A DNA stretch of 64,000 nucleotides, from the NCBI RefSeq assembly GCF_030063145.1, contig NZ_JASISM010000006.1, positions 186,001 through 250,000 on the forward strand. The letters are read 5' to 3'. This DNA comes from Cryobacterium sp. PH31-L1. Lineage in GTDB: Bacteria > Actinomycetota > Actinomycetes > Actinomycetales > Microbacteriaceae. The position numbers and the translations under genes are program-made. Shown here piece after piece: positions 45,404-54,543 of the stretch (positions are counted from its first letter, which is position 1; each line of letters starts with the position of its first letter). Below the pieces are notes generated by a model. The model made no database searches and was not told the origin of the DNA. It saw only the letters and a program-made list of their open reading frames with translations.

Positions 45404-46168
45404 CTACTTTTCGACCAGAGTCACTTCGAAGGAGTAGAGGTCTGGGCGGTAGCAGTGCTGCCCGAACTCGACGGCACGGCCCGAATTGTCGAAGGCCGTG
45501 CGGTCCATCGTGAGCAGTGCCGAGTTCTTCTCGATCTCCAGTAGGGCTGACTCGTCGGCGGTGGACTTGCGGGCGCCGATGTGCTGGCGGGCCACCCGCA
45601 TCGTCACGCCGCGTGAACGCAGCACCTGGTACAGGCCGTGGGCGACGAGTTCATTGGGTTCGATGCCGATGAACTCCGCGGGAAGCCAGTTCTCCATGAC
45701 GGCTACCGGCACGTCGTCCGCGAGTCGAACGCGACGAATGTGCAGGGTCGGGCTGTCTTCCTGCACCCCGAGGCGTTCGGCGGTCTTGGCATCCGCTCCC
45801 TGGGTTTCCAAGGTGAGCAGGTGGGTGGACGGCACTTTGTGCGTGTTGGTGAGGTCGTCGTAGAGGCTGGTCAGTTCGACTTTGCGGGTGACCTGGCCGT
45901 GCACGACCTGGGTACCGATGCCGCGGCGACGCACGAGCAGACCCTTGTCGACGATTTCCTGGATGGCGCGGCGCACGGTGGGCCGACTGAGGCCCAGTCG
46001 CTGGCCGAGCGCGACCTCGTTCTCGAGCCGTGACCCGGCGGGCAGTTCACCGCTCAGGATGGCCTTTTCGATGCGCTGTGAAACCTGAAAGTACAGGGGA
46101 ATCGGCCCGGATCGTTGCAAATCCATGAACATTCCCATAGGGAGGACGTTTTCTTCCTGCGCGCTCAC
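45404..46168 (-). CDS. GntR/HutC-family regulator of the inositol locus
   Basis: Starting at the GTG at 46168 (AGGTG a few bases upstream) the protein has 254 residues; Met codons at 46138-46126 or a TTG at 46186 are alternatives. It has an N-terminal winged helix of the GntR type (PLYFQVSQRIEKAILSGELP, LSRPTVRRAIQEIVDKGLLV) and a C-terminal UTRA effector domain (DSPTLHIRRVRLADDVPVAV, VEFGQHCYRPDLYSFEV), as in HutC-subfamily regulators. It is convergent with the ABC operon across the terminator. A copy of the palindrome found before iolC lies 38 bp upstream of its start, so it probably controls the iol genes and itself; an inositol-derived ligand is inferred. Confidence 0.88.
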   Translation of the reverse strand: MSAQEENVLPMGMFMDLQRSGPIPLYFQVSQRIEKAILSGELPAGSRLENEVALGQRLGLSRPTVRRAIQEIVDKGLLVRRRGIGTQVVHGQVTRKVELTSLYDDLTNTHKVPSTHLLTLETQGADAKTAERLGVQEDSPTLHIRRVRLADDVPVAVMENWLPAEFIGIEPNELVAHGLYQVLRSRGVTMRVARQHIGARKSTADESALLEIEKNSALLTMDRTAFDNSGRAVEFGQHCYRPDLYSFEVTLVEK

Positions 46169-46205
46169 CTGACACCTCACTGACAAGCCAAGAGCTTTGG
46201 CTAGT

Positions 46206-46215
46206 TGTCATGACA
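46206..46215. promoter_or_regulatory. autoregulatory operator before the GntR gene
   Basis: TGTCATGACA, a perfect palindrome identical in its core to that in the iolC promoter, 38 bp upstream of the regulator start on the minus strand. Confidence 0.75.
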
Positions 46216-46249
46216 TTATCAGGTCATAGCGACGTATGTCAGGGTCCGG

Positions 46250-47392
46250 TCAAGCACCGAGGCTGGCGACCGCTGAAATCGAGCCGCGAACGGATGCCGC
46301 CGCCTCTTCCGCCTCCGCCGCGCTCGTGCCAGCGCCCAGCGTGAAACGGACCGCGGTTAACGCCACGTCGCCCGCGAAGCCCATGGCGGTGAGAACGTGC
46401 GAGGGCTCGCTGCTGCCGGCCGCGCAGGCGGACCCACTCGAACAGACAATGCCGCGCTGTTCGAGCTCGAGCAACACAGCCTCGCCGCTCGTGCCCGGGA
46501 ATACGAACGACGCCGTGCCCGGCAGGCGTTCCGTGGGATGGCCGGTGAGCCGGGCGGAGGGGGTATCGCGCAGCACGGTGCTGATGAACTCGTCGCGAAG
46601 AGTGCTGGTGCGGGCGGCGGCTTCGGCGCGGTCCGCGACGGCGAGCCGCAGCGCGACGGCGAGGGCGACCGCTCCGGCGACGTTCTCGGTGCCGCTGCGT
46701 TTGCCGCGCTCCTGGCCGCCACCGTGCAGCAGCGGTTCAATCGCCAGGCGACCGCGTAGAAACACCGCGCCGATGCCGGGGGGAGCGCCGAGTTTATGGC
46801 CGGAGAGACTCAGTGCGTCCACGCCGAGTCCGGTCACGTTGAGGTCGAGCCAACCGCCGGCCTGCACGGCGTCGGTGTGAAAGGGCACACCCTGCGCGTG
46901 GGCCACTGCAGCCAGCTCCTTGAGAGGCTGCACGGTACCGACCTCGTTGTTGGCGTAGTGCACCGAGACCAGGGTCGTGTCGGGGCGGAGCGTGCGGGCC
47001 AGGTCGGCGGGGTCGACGCGGCCCGCGGCATCTACTGGCAGCAGCGTGATTTCGAAACCGTGCAGCCGCCGCAGGTAGTCGCAGGAGTCGAGCACGGCCT
47101 CGTGCTCGATCGGGGTGGTCACCACGTGGCGGCCGCGCGGGTTGCCGAGGGCAATCCCCTTGATCGCGAGATTGCCGCCTTCGGTGCCGCCGCTCGTGAA
47201 CACGACCTCGCCGGGCCGGCAGCCCAGCGAGCGGGCGATGCTGCGGCGCGCGTCCAGCAGCGCGGCAGCGGCCGCCTCACCGACCTGGTGGTGGCTCGAC
47301 GGGTTGCCGAAACCGCTTGTGAGATGCGGCCACATGGCCTCGAGGGCCTCTCGGCGCACCGGGGTCGTCGCGGCGTTATCCAGGTAAATCAT
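46250..47392 (-). CDS. cysteine desulfurase (NifS-like) of the NAD operon
   Basis: This 380-residue PLP enzyme begins with IYLDNAATTPVRREALEAMW, carries FTSGGTEGGNLAIKG, the PLP lysine in LSLSGHKLGAPPG and the catalytic cysteine loop GIVCSSGSACAAGS. It transfers cysteine sulfur for Fe-S cluster assembly. Its position 3 bp after nadC suggests that it serves the [4Fe-4S] cluster of NadA, as the NifS-like protein of Bacillus nad loci does. It is the last gene of the operon. Confidence 0.9.
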   Translation of the reverse strand: MIYLDNAATTPVRREALEAMWPHLTSGFGNPSSHHQVGEAAAAALLDARRSIARSLGCRPGEVVFTSGGTEGGNLAIKGIALGNPRGRHVVTTPIEHEAVLDSCDYLRRLHGFEITLLPVDAAGRVDPADLARTLRPDTTLVSVHYANNEVGTVQPLKELAAVAHAQGVPFHTDAVQAGGWLDLNVTGLGVDALSLSGHKLGAPPGIGAVFLRGRLAIEPLLHGGGQERGKRSGTENVAGAVALAVALRLAVADRAEAAARTSTLRDEFISTVLRDTPSARLTGHPTERLPGTASFVFPGTSGEAVLLELEQRGIVCSSGSACAAGSSEPSHVLTAMGFAGDVALTAVRFTLGAGTSAAEAEEAAASVRGSISAVASLGA

Positions 47393-47395
47393 GGG

Positions 47396-48274
47396 TCAGA
47401 GAGCAAACCCAGCCGGCGTGTTCACCCGAATGGCCACGTCGAGGCCGAGGTCGAGCGAGTGCACGCTGTGCGTGAGCGCTCCGACCGAGATGACATCGAC
47501 GCCGGATTCCGCAATGTCACGCACGGTCTCCAGCGACACGCCGCCACTGGCCTCGACGATGGCGCGACCGGCGACCTGCGTGACACCGGTACGCAGGTCC
47601 TCCGGGCTGAAGTTGTCGAGCATGATCGTGTCGATGCCGGCCACCAATACGTCTTCGATCTGGTCGAGGCGGTCGACTTCCACCTCGAAGTGGGTGGTGT
47701 GCGAAAGCTTTGCGCGCACCTCGCGCAGCGCTTCGGTGAGACCGAGCGGCCCGGCGGCGAGGATAGCGAGGTGGTTGTCCTTGGCCATCACCGTGTCGGA
47801 CAGGCTGAACCGGTGGTTGTGGCCGCCGCCATCTCGCACGGCCGCGCGTTCCACTGCGCGGAGGCCCGGCGTGGTCTTGCGGGTGTCGACAATGCGAGCC
47901 GTGGTGCCGGCCGTCTCGGCGACGTACCGGGCGGTCAGCGTGGCGATTCCGCTCATCCGCTGCACGAAGTTGAGACCGATACGTTCAGCCTGCAGGATAC
48001 CCCGGGCCGGGCCGGTCACCTCGGCCAGTGTTTCGCCCTGGGAGAAGCGGTCACCGTCGGCGACGAAGTGGCGCACCTCGATACGGGGGTCGGTGAGGGC
48101 GAAAGCGGCGGCGAACACGGCACTGCCGCTGTACACGCCGGGCTCGCGGGCTTCGAGCCTGGCAGTCGCGACGGCATCCTCGGGGATGAGCACGGCCGAA
48201 GTGAGGTCGCCCCAGGGAGCGTCTTCGTCGAGAGCGGCCTGCACGACAACGTTGATGGAGTGATTGCTCAGCAT
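47396..48274 (-). CDS. nadC: nicotinate-nucleotide pyrophosphorylase (quinolinate phosphoribosyltransferase)
   Basis: The protein has 292 residues from the ATG at 48274, overlapping the nadB end by 7 bp. The motifs NFVQRMSGIATLTARYV, IVDTRKTTPGLRAVER, VRDGGGHNHRFSLSD and FEVEVDRLDQ with MLDNFSP form the QPRTase active site (KTTPGLR and GGHNHR binding quinolinate and PRPP). It makes nicotinate mononucleotide from quinolinate. Confidence 0.94.
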   Translation of the reverse strand: MLSNHSINVVVQAALDEDAPWGDLTSAVLIPEDAVATARLEAREPGVYSGSAVFAAAFALTDPRIEVRHFVADGDRFSQGETLAEVTGPARGILQAERIGLNFVQRMSGIATLTARYVAETAGTTARIVDTRKTTPGLRAVERAAVRDGGGHNHRFSLSDTVMAKDNHLAILAAGPLGLTEALREVRAKLSHTTHFEVEVDRLDQIEDVLVAGIDTIMLDNFSPEDLRTGVTQVAGRAIVEASGGVSLETVRDIAESGVDVISVGALTHSVHSLDLGLDVAIRVNTPAGFAL

Positions 48275-49929
48275 GCGATGGCCTCCTGGGCCGGAACGAG
48301 TTCGAGTGATTGCGGGCGTGGCTGGGAGCTGCGTGCTTGCGAGACTGAGCGGGCCAATTCGGGCCGGGTCTCGGCGAAGTCTGAGCGGTAGTGTGCGCCG
48401 CGCGATTCCTCGCGCGCGAGGGCTGCGGTCACGAGCAGGCGGGCGAGGTCGAGCAGGTTGCGGTCTTCGAGGGCGGCGACCGCGGTGCTGGCGGGGTCGG
48501 GGGCTGTCCACTCGGCAAGGTTGGCGGCGGCTGCGGCCAGGCCCGCGCCGGAGCGGTGTACTCCGGCGTAGTCCCAGAGGAGTTGCTGGAGTGTTCGGCG
48601 GTCGACCAGAGTTGCCGGATCGGCTGACGACGATCCTGTGGCGGTCTCGACCAGCTCGACCAACGCGTAGGAGAGATCTGCCGAGCGAGTCGCCTGGTCG
48701 AAATGGTGTGAGAAGGGAGAGACCGGCGAGCGGGCGTGACCTTCCGTGCGCGTGGGCCAGGGCTGGTCGAGGGCCCGCACCGAACGGTCGGCGAAGACGG
48801 CGGCCTCCAGCAACGAGTTGGAGGCAAGCCGGTTAGCGCCGTGCGCACCGGTTCGGGCGACCTCGCCGACGGCGAACAGGCCGGGCAGGGTGGTGCGAGC
48901 CCAGGCATCCGTTTCGACACCGCCCATCCAGTAGTGCGCGGCCGGGGCCACCGGAATTGCTTCGACCGCCCAGTCCAGGCCGGCGGCACGGCAGGCGGCC
49001 GTGATGGTGGGGAATCGGGTTTCGAGCTTTTCACGGCCAAGGCCGGTGGCGTCGAGCAGCACCGGGGCGCCGCCCTGCCATTCCATCTGGCGGGCGATGG
49101 CCCGGGCGACGACGTCGCGTGGGGCGAGTTCGGCGTCGGGGTGCTCGGCCAGCATGAAGCGCTCGCCGAGCTGATTTCTGAGCACGGCGCCCTCACCGCG
49201 CACTGCTTCCGAGACGAGCGGCGTGCCCGGCACGGCGAGGGCGGTCGGGTGAAACTGGTAGAACTCCAGATCAGTAACGGATGCCCCGGCCCGCCACGCC
49301 GCCGCCACACCGTCGCCGGTGGCGACCGGCGGGTTGGTGGTGTGCGTGTAGAGGGCGCCGGCACCGCCCGTGGCGAGAATCACAGCGTCGGCTTCGAGTG
49401 AGCGCTGCACGCCGTCGGGGTCGAATATCCGTGCGCCGCTCACCGCGCCGCTGTCTTCGACCAGTAGGTCGACCAGCATGGTGTGTTCCCGTACCTCGAT
49501 CGCCGCCCGGCGCCGCACGGTCGCGACGAGCGCAGCCTCAACGGCAGCGCCGGTGGCGTCGCCGCCGGCGTGCACGACCCGGGAGCGCGAGTGGGCAGCT
49601 TCGAGTCCGCGCGCCACCCCGGATTCGTCCCGGTCGAAGTCCACGCCGAACCGGATGAGGTCGCGCACCCGCGCCGGGCCCTCCTCGCAGAGCACCCGCA
49701 CCGCGCCCGGGTCGCACAGTCCGGCACCGGCGCGCAGCGTGTCGAGCACGTGCGCGTCGACCGAGTCGTCACGAAACAGGGCAGCGGCGATGCCGCCCTG
49801 CGCGTACCGGGTGTTACTTTCCGGCAGTACGGATTTGGTGACGAGCACCACGCGGTGCCCGGCATCTGTTGCCCGCACCGCGGCCAGCAGGCCGCCGAGT
49901 CCGCTGCCGATAACGAGAACGGATGACAT
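48268..49929 (-). CDS. nadB: L-aspartate oxidase
   Basis: The protein has 553 residues from the ATG at 49929, which overlaps the nadA stop. The FAD-binding motif is VLVIGSGLGGLLAAVRA; RYAQGGIAAAL and the catalytic-region segments EFYQFHPTAL, SEAVRGEGAVL and AAHYWMGGVETD match NadB. It oxidises aspartate to iminoaspartate for quinolinate synthesis. Much longer frames starting upstream run inside nadA and are not used. Confidence 0.94.
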   Translation of the reverse strand: MSSVLVIGSGLGGLLAAVRATDAGHRVVLVTKSVLPESNTRYAQGGIAAALFRDDSVDAHVLDTLRAGAGLCDPGAVRVLCEEGPARVRDLIRFGVDFDRDESGVARGLEAAHSRSRVVHAGGDATGAAVEAALVATVRRRAAIEVREHTMLVDLLVEDSGAVSGARIFDPDGVQRSLEADAVILATGGAGALYTHTTNPPVATGDGVAAAWRAGASVTDLEFYQFHPTALAVPGTPLVSEAVRGEGAVLRNQLGERFMLAEHPDAELAPRDVVARAIARQMEWQGGAPVLLDATGLGREKLETRFPTITAACRAAGLDWAVEAIPVAPAAHYWMGGVETDAWARTTLPGLFAVGEVARTGAHGANRLASNSLLEAAVFADRSVRALDQPWPTRTEGHARSPVSPFSHHFDQATRSADLSYALVELVETATGSSSADPATLVDRRTLQQLLWDYAGVHRSGAGLAAAAANLAEWTAPDPASTAVAALEDRNLLDLARLLVTAALAREESRGAHYRSDFAETRPELARSVSQARSSQPRPQSLELVPAQEAIAC

Positions 49930-51239
49930 CAGGCGCCGACCAGAACCGGCGGCCGGGACGCCAGCATCCGCTCGAGGGCAACTCGGGCGTGACTGGCGAC
50001 ATCGGCAGAGACCGTGATCTGATTGAGCACCTGCGACGGCGCCTCGCCGCCGCCAACGAGGGCTTCGAGCACCCAGGCCAGGTAGCCGGCGTGGATGCGA
50101 TACATGGTCGAGCAGGGGCAGATCACCGGGTCGAGGCAGAAAATCTCGTGTTCGGGGTGCTGGGCGGCGAGCCGGTTCACGAGGTTGATCTCGGTGCCGA
50201 TGGCAAAGGTCGAGCCGGCCGGGGCCGCGGCGATGGCTTTCGCGATGAAGTCGGTGGATCCGGCCGAGTCGGCGGCGTCGACGACCGCCATCGGGCATTC
50301 CGGGTGCACCAAGACCCGCACGCCGGGGTGTTCGGCGCGGGCGGCGTCGATCTGCGGCACGGTGAAGCGGCGGTGTACGCTGCAGAATCCGTGCCAGAGC
50401 ACGACCTGGGCGTCCTCAAGCGCATCGGCAGTGTTGCCGCCGAGCGGTTTGGTCGGGTTCCACATCGGCATCTGCTCCAGGGGCACGCCCATAGCCTTGG
50501 CGGTGTTGCGGCCGAGGTGCTGGTCGGGGAAGAACAAAACGCGTCGGCCGCGCTCGAACGCCCACTCCAGCACGGCCTTGGCGTTCGACGAGGTGCACAC
50601 GATGCCGCCGTGCTCGCCGCAGAAGCCCTTGAGCGCGGCGGAGGAATTCATGTAGGTGACCGGAATCACCGGAACCCGGCCGGAGGCATCCGTCTCGGTG
50701 CCGTAGAGCTCTTCGAGCTGTTCCCAGCATTCGGTGACCGAGTCGATGTCGGCCATGTCGGCCATCGAGCAGCCGGCGGCCAGGTTCGGCAGAATGACGG
50801 CCTGGTCGGGGCCGGAGAGCAGGTCGGCGGTTTCAGCCATGAAGTGCACGCCGCAGAACACGATCGCGGCCGCGTCGGGGCGGCTCTGCGTGGCCTGGGC
50901 CAGCTGAAAGCTGTCGCCCACGAAATCGGCGTGCCGCAGTACCTCATCGCGCTGGTAGAAGTGGCCCAGAATCACGACCGAGTCACCGAGCACGTTCTTG
51001 GCCTCGACGATGCGGGCACTGAGCTCTTCGGCCGAGGCCGTACGGTAGCGCTCCGGCAGGGCGCCCTGACGGGGAGATCCGGCTGGAATCACGTCGCCCA
51101 TCGACGAGCCGGGGCCGTAACCGGGGGTGCCGGCGTCGAATTCCCACGGCGAGGTCGCCAGATCGGGACTGCACGTGCTGCCGGCGGCTTTGCCGGTGCC
51201 GATGAGACGAATTGTGGTCTCGACCGAGGGAATAGTCAT
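49929..51239 (-). CDS. nadA: quinolinate synthase A
   Basis: This 436-residue protein has VILGHFYQRDEVLRHADFVGDS near the N-terminus and three cysteine sites for a [4Fe-4S] cluster: GCSMADMA, WHGFCSVH and DPVICPCSTM. The VHPECPMAVV segment is also typical. It condenses iminoaspartate with dihydroxyacetone phosphate to quinolinate. It follows the NrtR gene by 38 bp and overlaps nadB by one base. An extra ~60-residue N-terminal extension relative to short NadA forms is usual in actinobacteria. Confidence 0.94.
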   Translation of the reverse strand: MTIPSVETTIRLIGTGKAAGSTCSPDLATSPWEFDAGTPGYGPGSSMGDVIPAGSPRQGALPERYRTASAEELSARIVEAKNVLGDSVVILGHFYQRDEVLRHADFVGDSFQLAQATQSRPDAAAIVFCGVHFMAETADLLSGPDQAVILPNLAAGCSMADMADIDSVTECWEQLEELYGTETDASGRVPVIPVTYMNSSAALKGFCGEHGGIVCTSSNAKAVLEWAFERGRRVLFFPDQHLGRNTAKAMGVPLEQMPMWNPTKPLGGNTADALEDAQVVLWHGFCSVHRRFTVPQIDAARAEHPGVRVLVHPECPMAVVDAADSAGSTDFIAKAIAAAPAGSTFAIGTEINLVNRLAAQHPEHEIFCLDPVICPCSTMYRIHAGYLAWVLEALVGGGEAPSQVLNQITVSADVASHARVALERMLASRPPVLVGA

Positions 51240-51277
51240 GGTCGTGCTCCTTGAGAATGAAGAGGGGTGAGGGGGAG

Positions 51278-51997
51278 TTAGCGGGTCGGTCCCGGCGGGT
51301 CGTGCTCGTTGGCCCGATCGTCGTAGCGGTAGAGCCGCGCGGGTCGGTGGCGCGCACCCGCCACGTGCTGATCGGTGCTGATCAGGGTGCCGCTCGACTC
51401 CATCGAGCGACGAAAGTTGGCCGGGTCGAGCGCCTTCTGCAGCACGGCCTCGTGCACGTCGCGCAACTGGGCGAGGGTGAACGTGTCACCGAGAAAGGCG
51501 TGCGCAATGCGGGCGTATTCGACTTTGGTGCGCAGCCGCCAGAGGGCGTATTCCACGATGCGGTTGTGGTCGAACGCCAACGGCGGCAACTGGTCGGCGG
51601 CAAACCAGCGCACGTTCTCCCCAACGGATGCTCGCTCCGCTACCTCCGAACGCACCAGCGCCCAGTACACGACCGAGACCACGCGAAGGCCGGGGGAGCG
51701 GTCGATATCGCCGAACGTGTACAACTGCTCCAGGTAGCGCGGGGACAGGTCCGTGGTTTCGCGCAGGGTACGGCCGGCGGCGGCGGCGAGCTCTTCGTCG
51801 GCCGGCAGCCATCCGCCGGGCAACGCCCAGAGATTCCGGTGCGGGTCGCGGGTACGACGCACGAGCGGCAGCCAGAGCGTCTTCAGGCCCGACTCGTCGT
51901 CGGTGCGCAGGGCGAAGATCACGGTCGAAACCGCCACGGTCGCCTGAGCGCTGCCGCGTTCGAGCGGACTCTGCTCGGTCAGGTGGTGCTCCAGCAC
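51278..51997 (-). CDS. nrtR: NrtR-type NUDIX transcriptional regulator of NAD synthesis
   Basis: This 239-residue protein has a GTG start. The N-terminal NUDIX-like domain is visible (WALPGGWLPADEELAAAAGRTLRETTDL), with changes in the Nudix box that fit a sensor rather than a hydrolase. The C-terminal part (YARIAHAFLGDTFTLAQLRDVHEAVL and KALDPANFRRSMESSGTL) is the winged helix typical of NrtR. NrtR proteins sense ADP-ribose and repress NAD genes. It is the first gene of the nadA-nadB-nadC-desulfurase operon, and a 13-bp palindrome lies 53 bp upstream. Confidence 0.88.
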   Translation of the reverse strand: MLEHHLTEQSPLERGSAQATVAVSTVIFALRTDDESGLKTLWLPLVRRTRDPHRNLWALPGGWLPADEELAAAAGRTLRETTDLSPRYLEQLYTFGDIDRSPGLRVVSVVYWALVRSEVAERASVGENVRWFAADQLPPLAFDHNRIVEYALWRLRTKVEYARIAHAFLGDTFTLAQLRDVHEAVLQKALDPANFRRSMESSGTLISTDQHVAGARHRPARLYRYDDRANEHDPPGPTR

Positions 51998-52049
51998 GGG
52001 GATCCAGTCGTAAAGGTCGGTGTGACTTTAACTGCTGGATCCATCATAT

Positions 52050-52062
52050 AGTCAAATTGACT
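52050..52062. promoter_or_regulatory. candidate NrtR operator
   Basis: AGTCAA-A-TTGACT, a perfect 13-bp inverted repeat, 53 bp upstream of nrtR in an AT-rich island of otherwise GC-rich DNA. Its position in the only promoter region of the operon suggests autoregulation by NrtR. Confidence 0.6.
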
Positions 52063-52085
52063 CAAACACCCGAAATGTTTCAGAT

Positions 52086-52850
52086 TCAGGCTCCGCGTGC
52101 GGCCGCGGCGGCCTCCCGCGCGCCGGACCGGCTGATGCCCATTCCGGTCACGCCCCACAGAGTGACCCGGGCCATCGCCTCGATGGCGATGCGTGGACTC
52201 ATCTTCGACGAGCCGCGCACCCGCTCGACGAAGGTGATCGGCACCTCGACGACGCGCAGGTTGGCACGCACCGCGTGCAGCAGCATCTCAATCTGAAAGC
52301 AATAGCCGAGGCTGTCGACGCTCGAGAGGTCCATGCGCTCGAGCGCCCTGGCCGAGTACACCCGGTAACCGCCGGTGGCGTCGCGCTGCGGTAGCCGCAG
52401 CAGCAGACGGGAATACCAGGAGCCGCCGCGGGAGAGTGCGCGCCGGTGCCACGGCCAATTCTCGATGGCCCCGCCCGGAACCCAGCGTGAGCCCATCACG
52501 ACATCGGCCGTGACGGCGGCATCGAGCAGTGTGGCGAGCTGCTCCGGCAGGTGGGAGCCATCCGCGTCGAGCTGCACCAACCGGGTATAGCCGCGGCCGA
52601 GGCCCCAGCCGAAGCCATCGAGGTACGCCGCGCCGAGACCGGTCTTCTCAGTGCGGTGCAGCACGTGAACGCTGGAATCCCGCGCCGCGATCGCGTCGGC
52701 GAGGGTGCCGGTGCCGTCGGGCGAATCGTCGTCGACGACCAAAATGTGTACCTCGGGCACACTGGAGCGCAGTCGATCCACGATCGAGGCGATGTTTTCG
52801 GCCTCGTTGTAGGTCGGCACGAGTACCAGCGTGGTGGAGTTGGTTGGCAC
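52086..52850 (-). CDS. polyprenol monophosphomannose synthase (GT2)
   Basis: This 254-residue family 2 glycosyltransferase has LVLVPTYNEAENI, VVDDDSPDGTG, LGAAYLDGFGWGL, the metal-binding QLDADGSHLP and DATGGYRVYSARAL, followed by FVERVRGSSKMS, all characteristic of bacterial Ppm1/DPM1 proteins. It makes polyprenyl-phosphate mannose, the donor for membrane mannosyltransferases. No transmembrane segment is present. It lies 4 bp after a GT-C membrane glycosyltransferase gene on the same strand, which could use the lipid donor. Confidence 0.9.
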   Translation of the reverse strand: MPTNSTTLVLVPTYNEAENIASIVDRLRSSVPEVHILVVDDDSPDGTGTLADAIAARDSSVHVLHRTEKTGLGAAYLDGFGWGLGRGYTRLVQLDADGSHLPEQLATLLDAAVTADVVMGSRWVPGGAIENWPWHRRALSRGGSWYSRLLLRLPQRDATGGYRVYSARALERMDLSSVDSLGYCFQIEMLLHAVRANLRVVEVPITFVERVRGSSKMSPRIAIEAMARVTLWGVTGMGISRSGAREAAAAARGA

Positions 52851-52854
52851 GACG

Positions 52855-54402
52855 TTACCTCGTCATTTCGATGATGCGGGTGCGGTTGACCAGTGTCGTC
52901 TGGGCGACGCGGAAACCCTGGATTTGAAGCGTGTGGACATCCGTTTCTTTCCGCGAATCTGCACTCCCCGAGTATTGCAGCAGCCACACCGTGTCGAGGT
53001 TCGCTACGGCCGGCAGCACGTCGATCAGTGGTGCGACCTCGTCCCACAGCCAGGTCGTGTCATCGTACGGGCGGGTCAGGGTCACGTCGCGCAGTCCGGC
53101 GAAGGCGTCGGGGTAGAGATGCATCGCCAGCCGGGGCAGGCGTGACGGGCGCACGCTCTGGTCGAAGACCACGCCGTCGCCCGGCGTTGCCCGGGCGGCG
53201 ATGATGTCGGCTGCCTGGCGCCAGTCGCTGCCCTCATTCTTGCCGAAGTCACCGCGCTGCACCGCATAGGCGGGCACGATCACGGCCACGAGGGCCAGGA
53301 CGCTCGCGACGCGCAACCAATTGCTGGCCAGTGCCGCCAGGCCCACGGCGATCACAATGCCCACCGCCGGGGCGCAGAGCGAGAGGTAGCGCAGTGAATA
53401 CATCGGCGCGATCAGGTGCGTGCCGATGAGCAGAGTCGCGCTCGGCACCAGCATCCAGGCCAGAAAAATCGTGAGTCCGGCGCGGCCCGGCCGGCCGGCC
53501 GGCCGGCGGGTGCCTGGGCGGCGCAGGAATACCGCGACCATGGCCACGATAATGAGCGACCAGGCCATGATCGCCACCGGAATGGTGTCGAACCACTGCA
53601 TCACGGCCGCTTCGCTCACGCTGACCTGGGGGCGTCGGCCGATGAATGCGATTTGTTCCCGCTGCGCCGAGCCCGCCAGCGCAATCGGAGCGGCCAGCAG
53701 CAGCCCGATCGCGCTCGCGCCGACCCAGAAGAAAACGCTCTGCCACAGCGGATGCCGGCGGCCCAGAACGAGGACCGCCACCGCGTGTACCGGCAGTAGC
53801 AGCGCCAGGAACAGGAAGACATAGATGCCGAGCGCGAGCAGCAGGGAATAGCAACCCCAGAGCAGGAGCTGCCGGAGCCGACTCCCGGAGCTGCTTCGCA
53901 CAGCGTGCACGAGAAGCACGGTCAGCCATACCCCGATAGCCGTGGCGATGGCGGTGGATCTCGCCTCGGAGCCCATATAGGTCACCCGCGGAATGATCGC
54001 AAAGACCAGTCCGCCGGCGATGGCAGTCCGAGGCCCCATGAAGAATCGCGCCAGAACGACCGTTCCCGCCGCCGCGACGCCGATCGCGATCGCGCTCGGC
54101 AGCCTGGTGGCGAGCTCGGATGCACCGAACAGGTCGATCCAGCCGTGCAGAAAGACGTAGTACAGGCCGTGCACGGCATCGACGTTCTCGAGCATGCCGA
54201 ACAGCGAGGGGAACGATCGTTCGGCCGACATGACGCTGGCCGCCTCATCACCCCAATACGATGGCTTCCAGGACCAGGCGAACGACACCAAGAAGGCCAC
54301 GAGGCCCACGAGACCGGCCGACCAGACCGGTGAAAGCCGTCGCCACCGGCGTCGTTCGGGCACCATGGGGGCCACGAGGTGGGGTGCGATAACAGAGGTC
54401 AC
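52855..54402 (-). CDS. GT39/GT-C family membrane glycosyltransferase
   Basis: This 515-residue protein has a first membrane helix (VGLVAFLVSFAWSW) followed by the extracytoplasmic DE pair in YWGDEAASVMSAERSF, the metal or donor-binding motif of GT-C enzymes, then around ten further hydrophobic segments and a soluble C-terminal domain of about 120 residues. It probably transfers a sugar from polyprenyl phosphate, most simply mannose from the product of the adjacent gene, to a protein or glycolipid outside the membrane. The acceptor is unknown. The start lies 142 bp from the divergent nitrilase-family gene. Confidence 0.82.
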   Translation of the reverse strand: MTSVIAPHLVAPMVPERRRWRRLSPVWSAGLVGLVAFLVSFAWSWKPSYWGDEAASVMSAERSFPSLFGMLENVDAVHGLYYVFLHGWIDLFGASELATRLPSAIAIGVAAAGTVVLARFFMGPRTAIAGGLVFAIIPRVTYMGSEARSTAIATAIGVWLTVLLVHAVRSSSGSRLRQLLLWGCYSLLLALGIYVFLFLALLLPVHAVAVLVLGRRHPLWQSVFFWVGASAIGLLLAAPIALAGSAQREQIAFIGRRPQVSVSEAAVMQWFDTIPVAIMAWSLIIVAMVAVFLRRPGTRRPAGRPGRAGLTIFLAWMLVPSATLLIGTHLIAPMYSLRYLSLCAPAVGIVIAVGLAALASNWLRVASVLALVAVIVPAYAVQRGDFGKNEGSDWRQAADIIAARATPGDGVVFDQSVRPSRLPRLAMHLYPDAFAGLRDVTLTRPYDDTTWLWDEVAPLIDVLPAVANLDTVWLLQYSGSADSRKETDVHTLQIQGFRVAQTTLVNRTRIIEMTR

Positions 54403-54543
54403 CCCATGAATCTACCCAGCAAAAGTTAACGGGAGCCTTCGAAAACCCCTCAGTTGCCTGCGAAGACCAAACCTTTCGCGGGTCGGCCCCGGTATCGGCA
54501 TCGTGATCGGCGTCCTGATCGAGCGGCCAGCTAGGCTTTCGCC

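Noticed and set aside
46796..48391. Open frame of 531 codons on the plus strand
   Set aside because: It is antisense to the cysteine desulfurase and nadC genes and has no recognisable motif.
48268..50298. Extended start for nadB inside nadA
   Set aside because: The first 123 codons overlap nadA in another frame; the FAD motif begins directly after the ATG at 49929.
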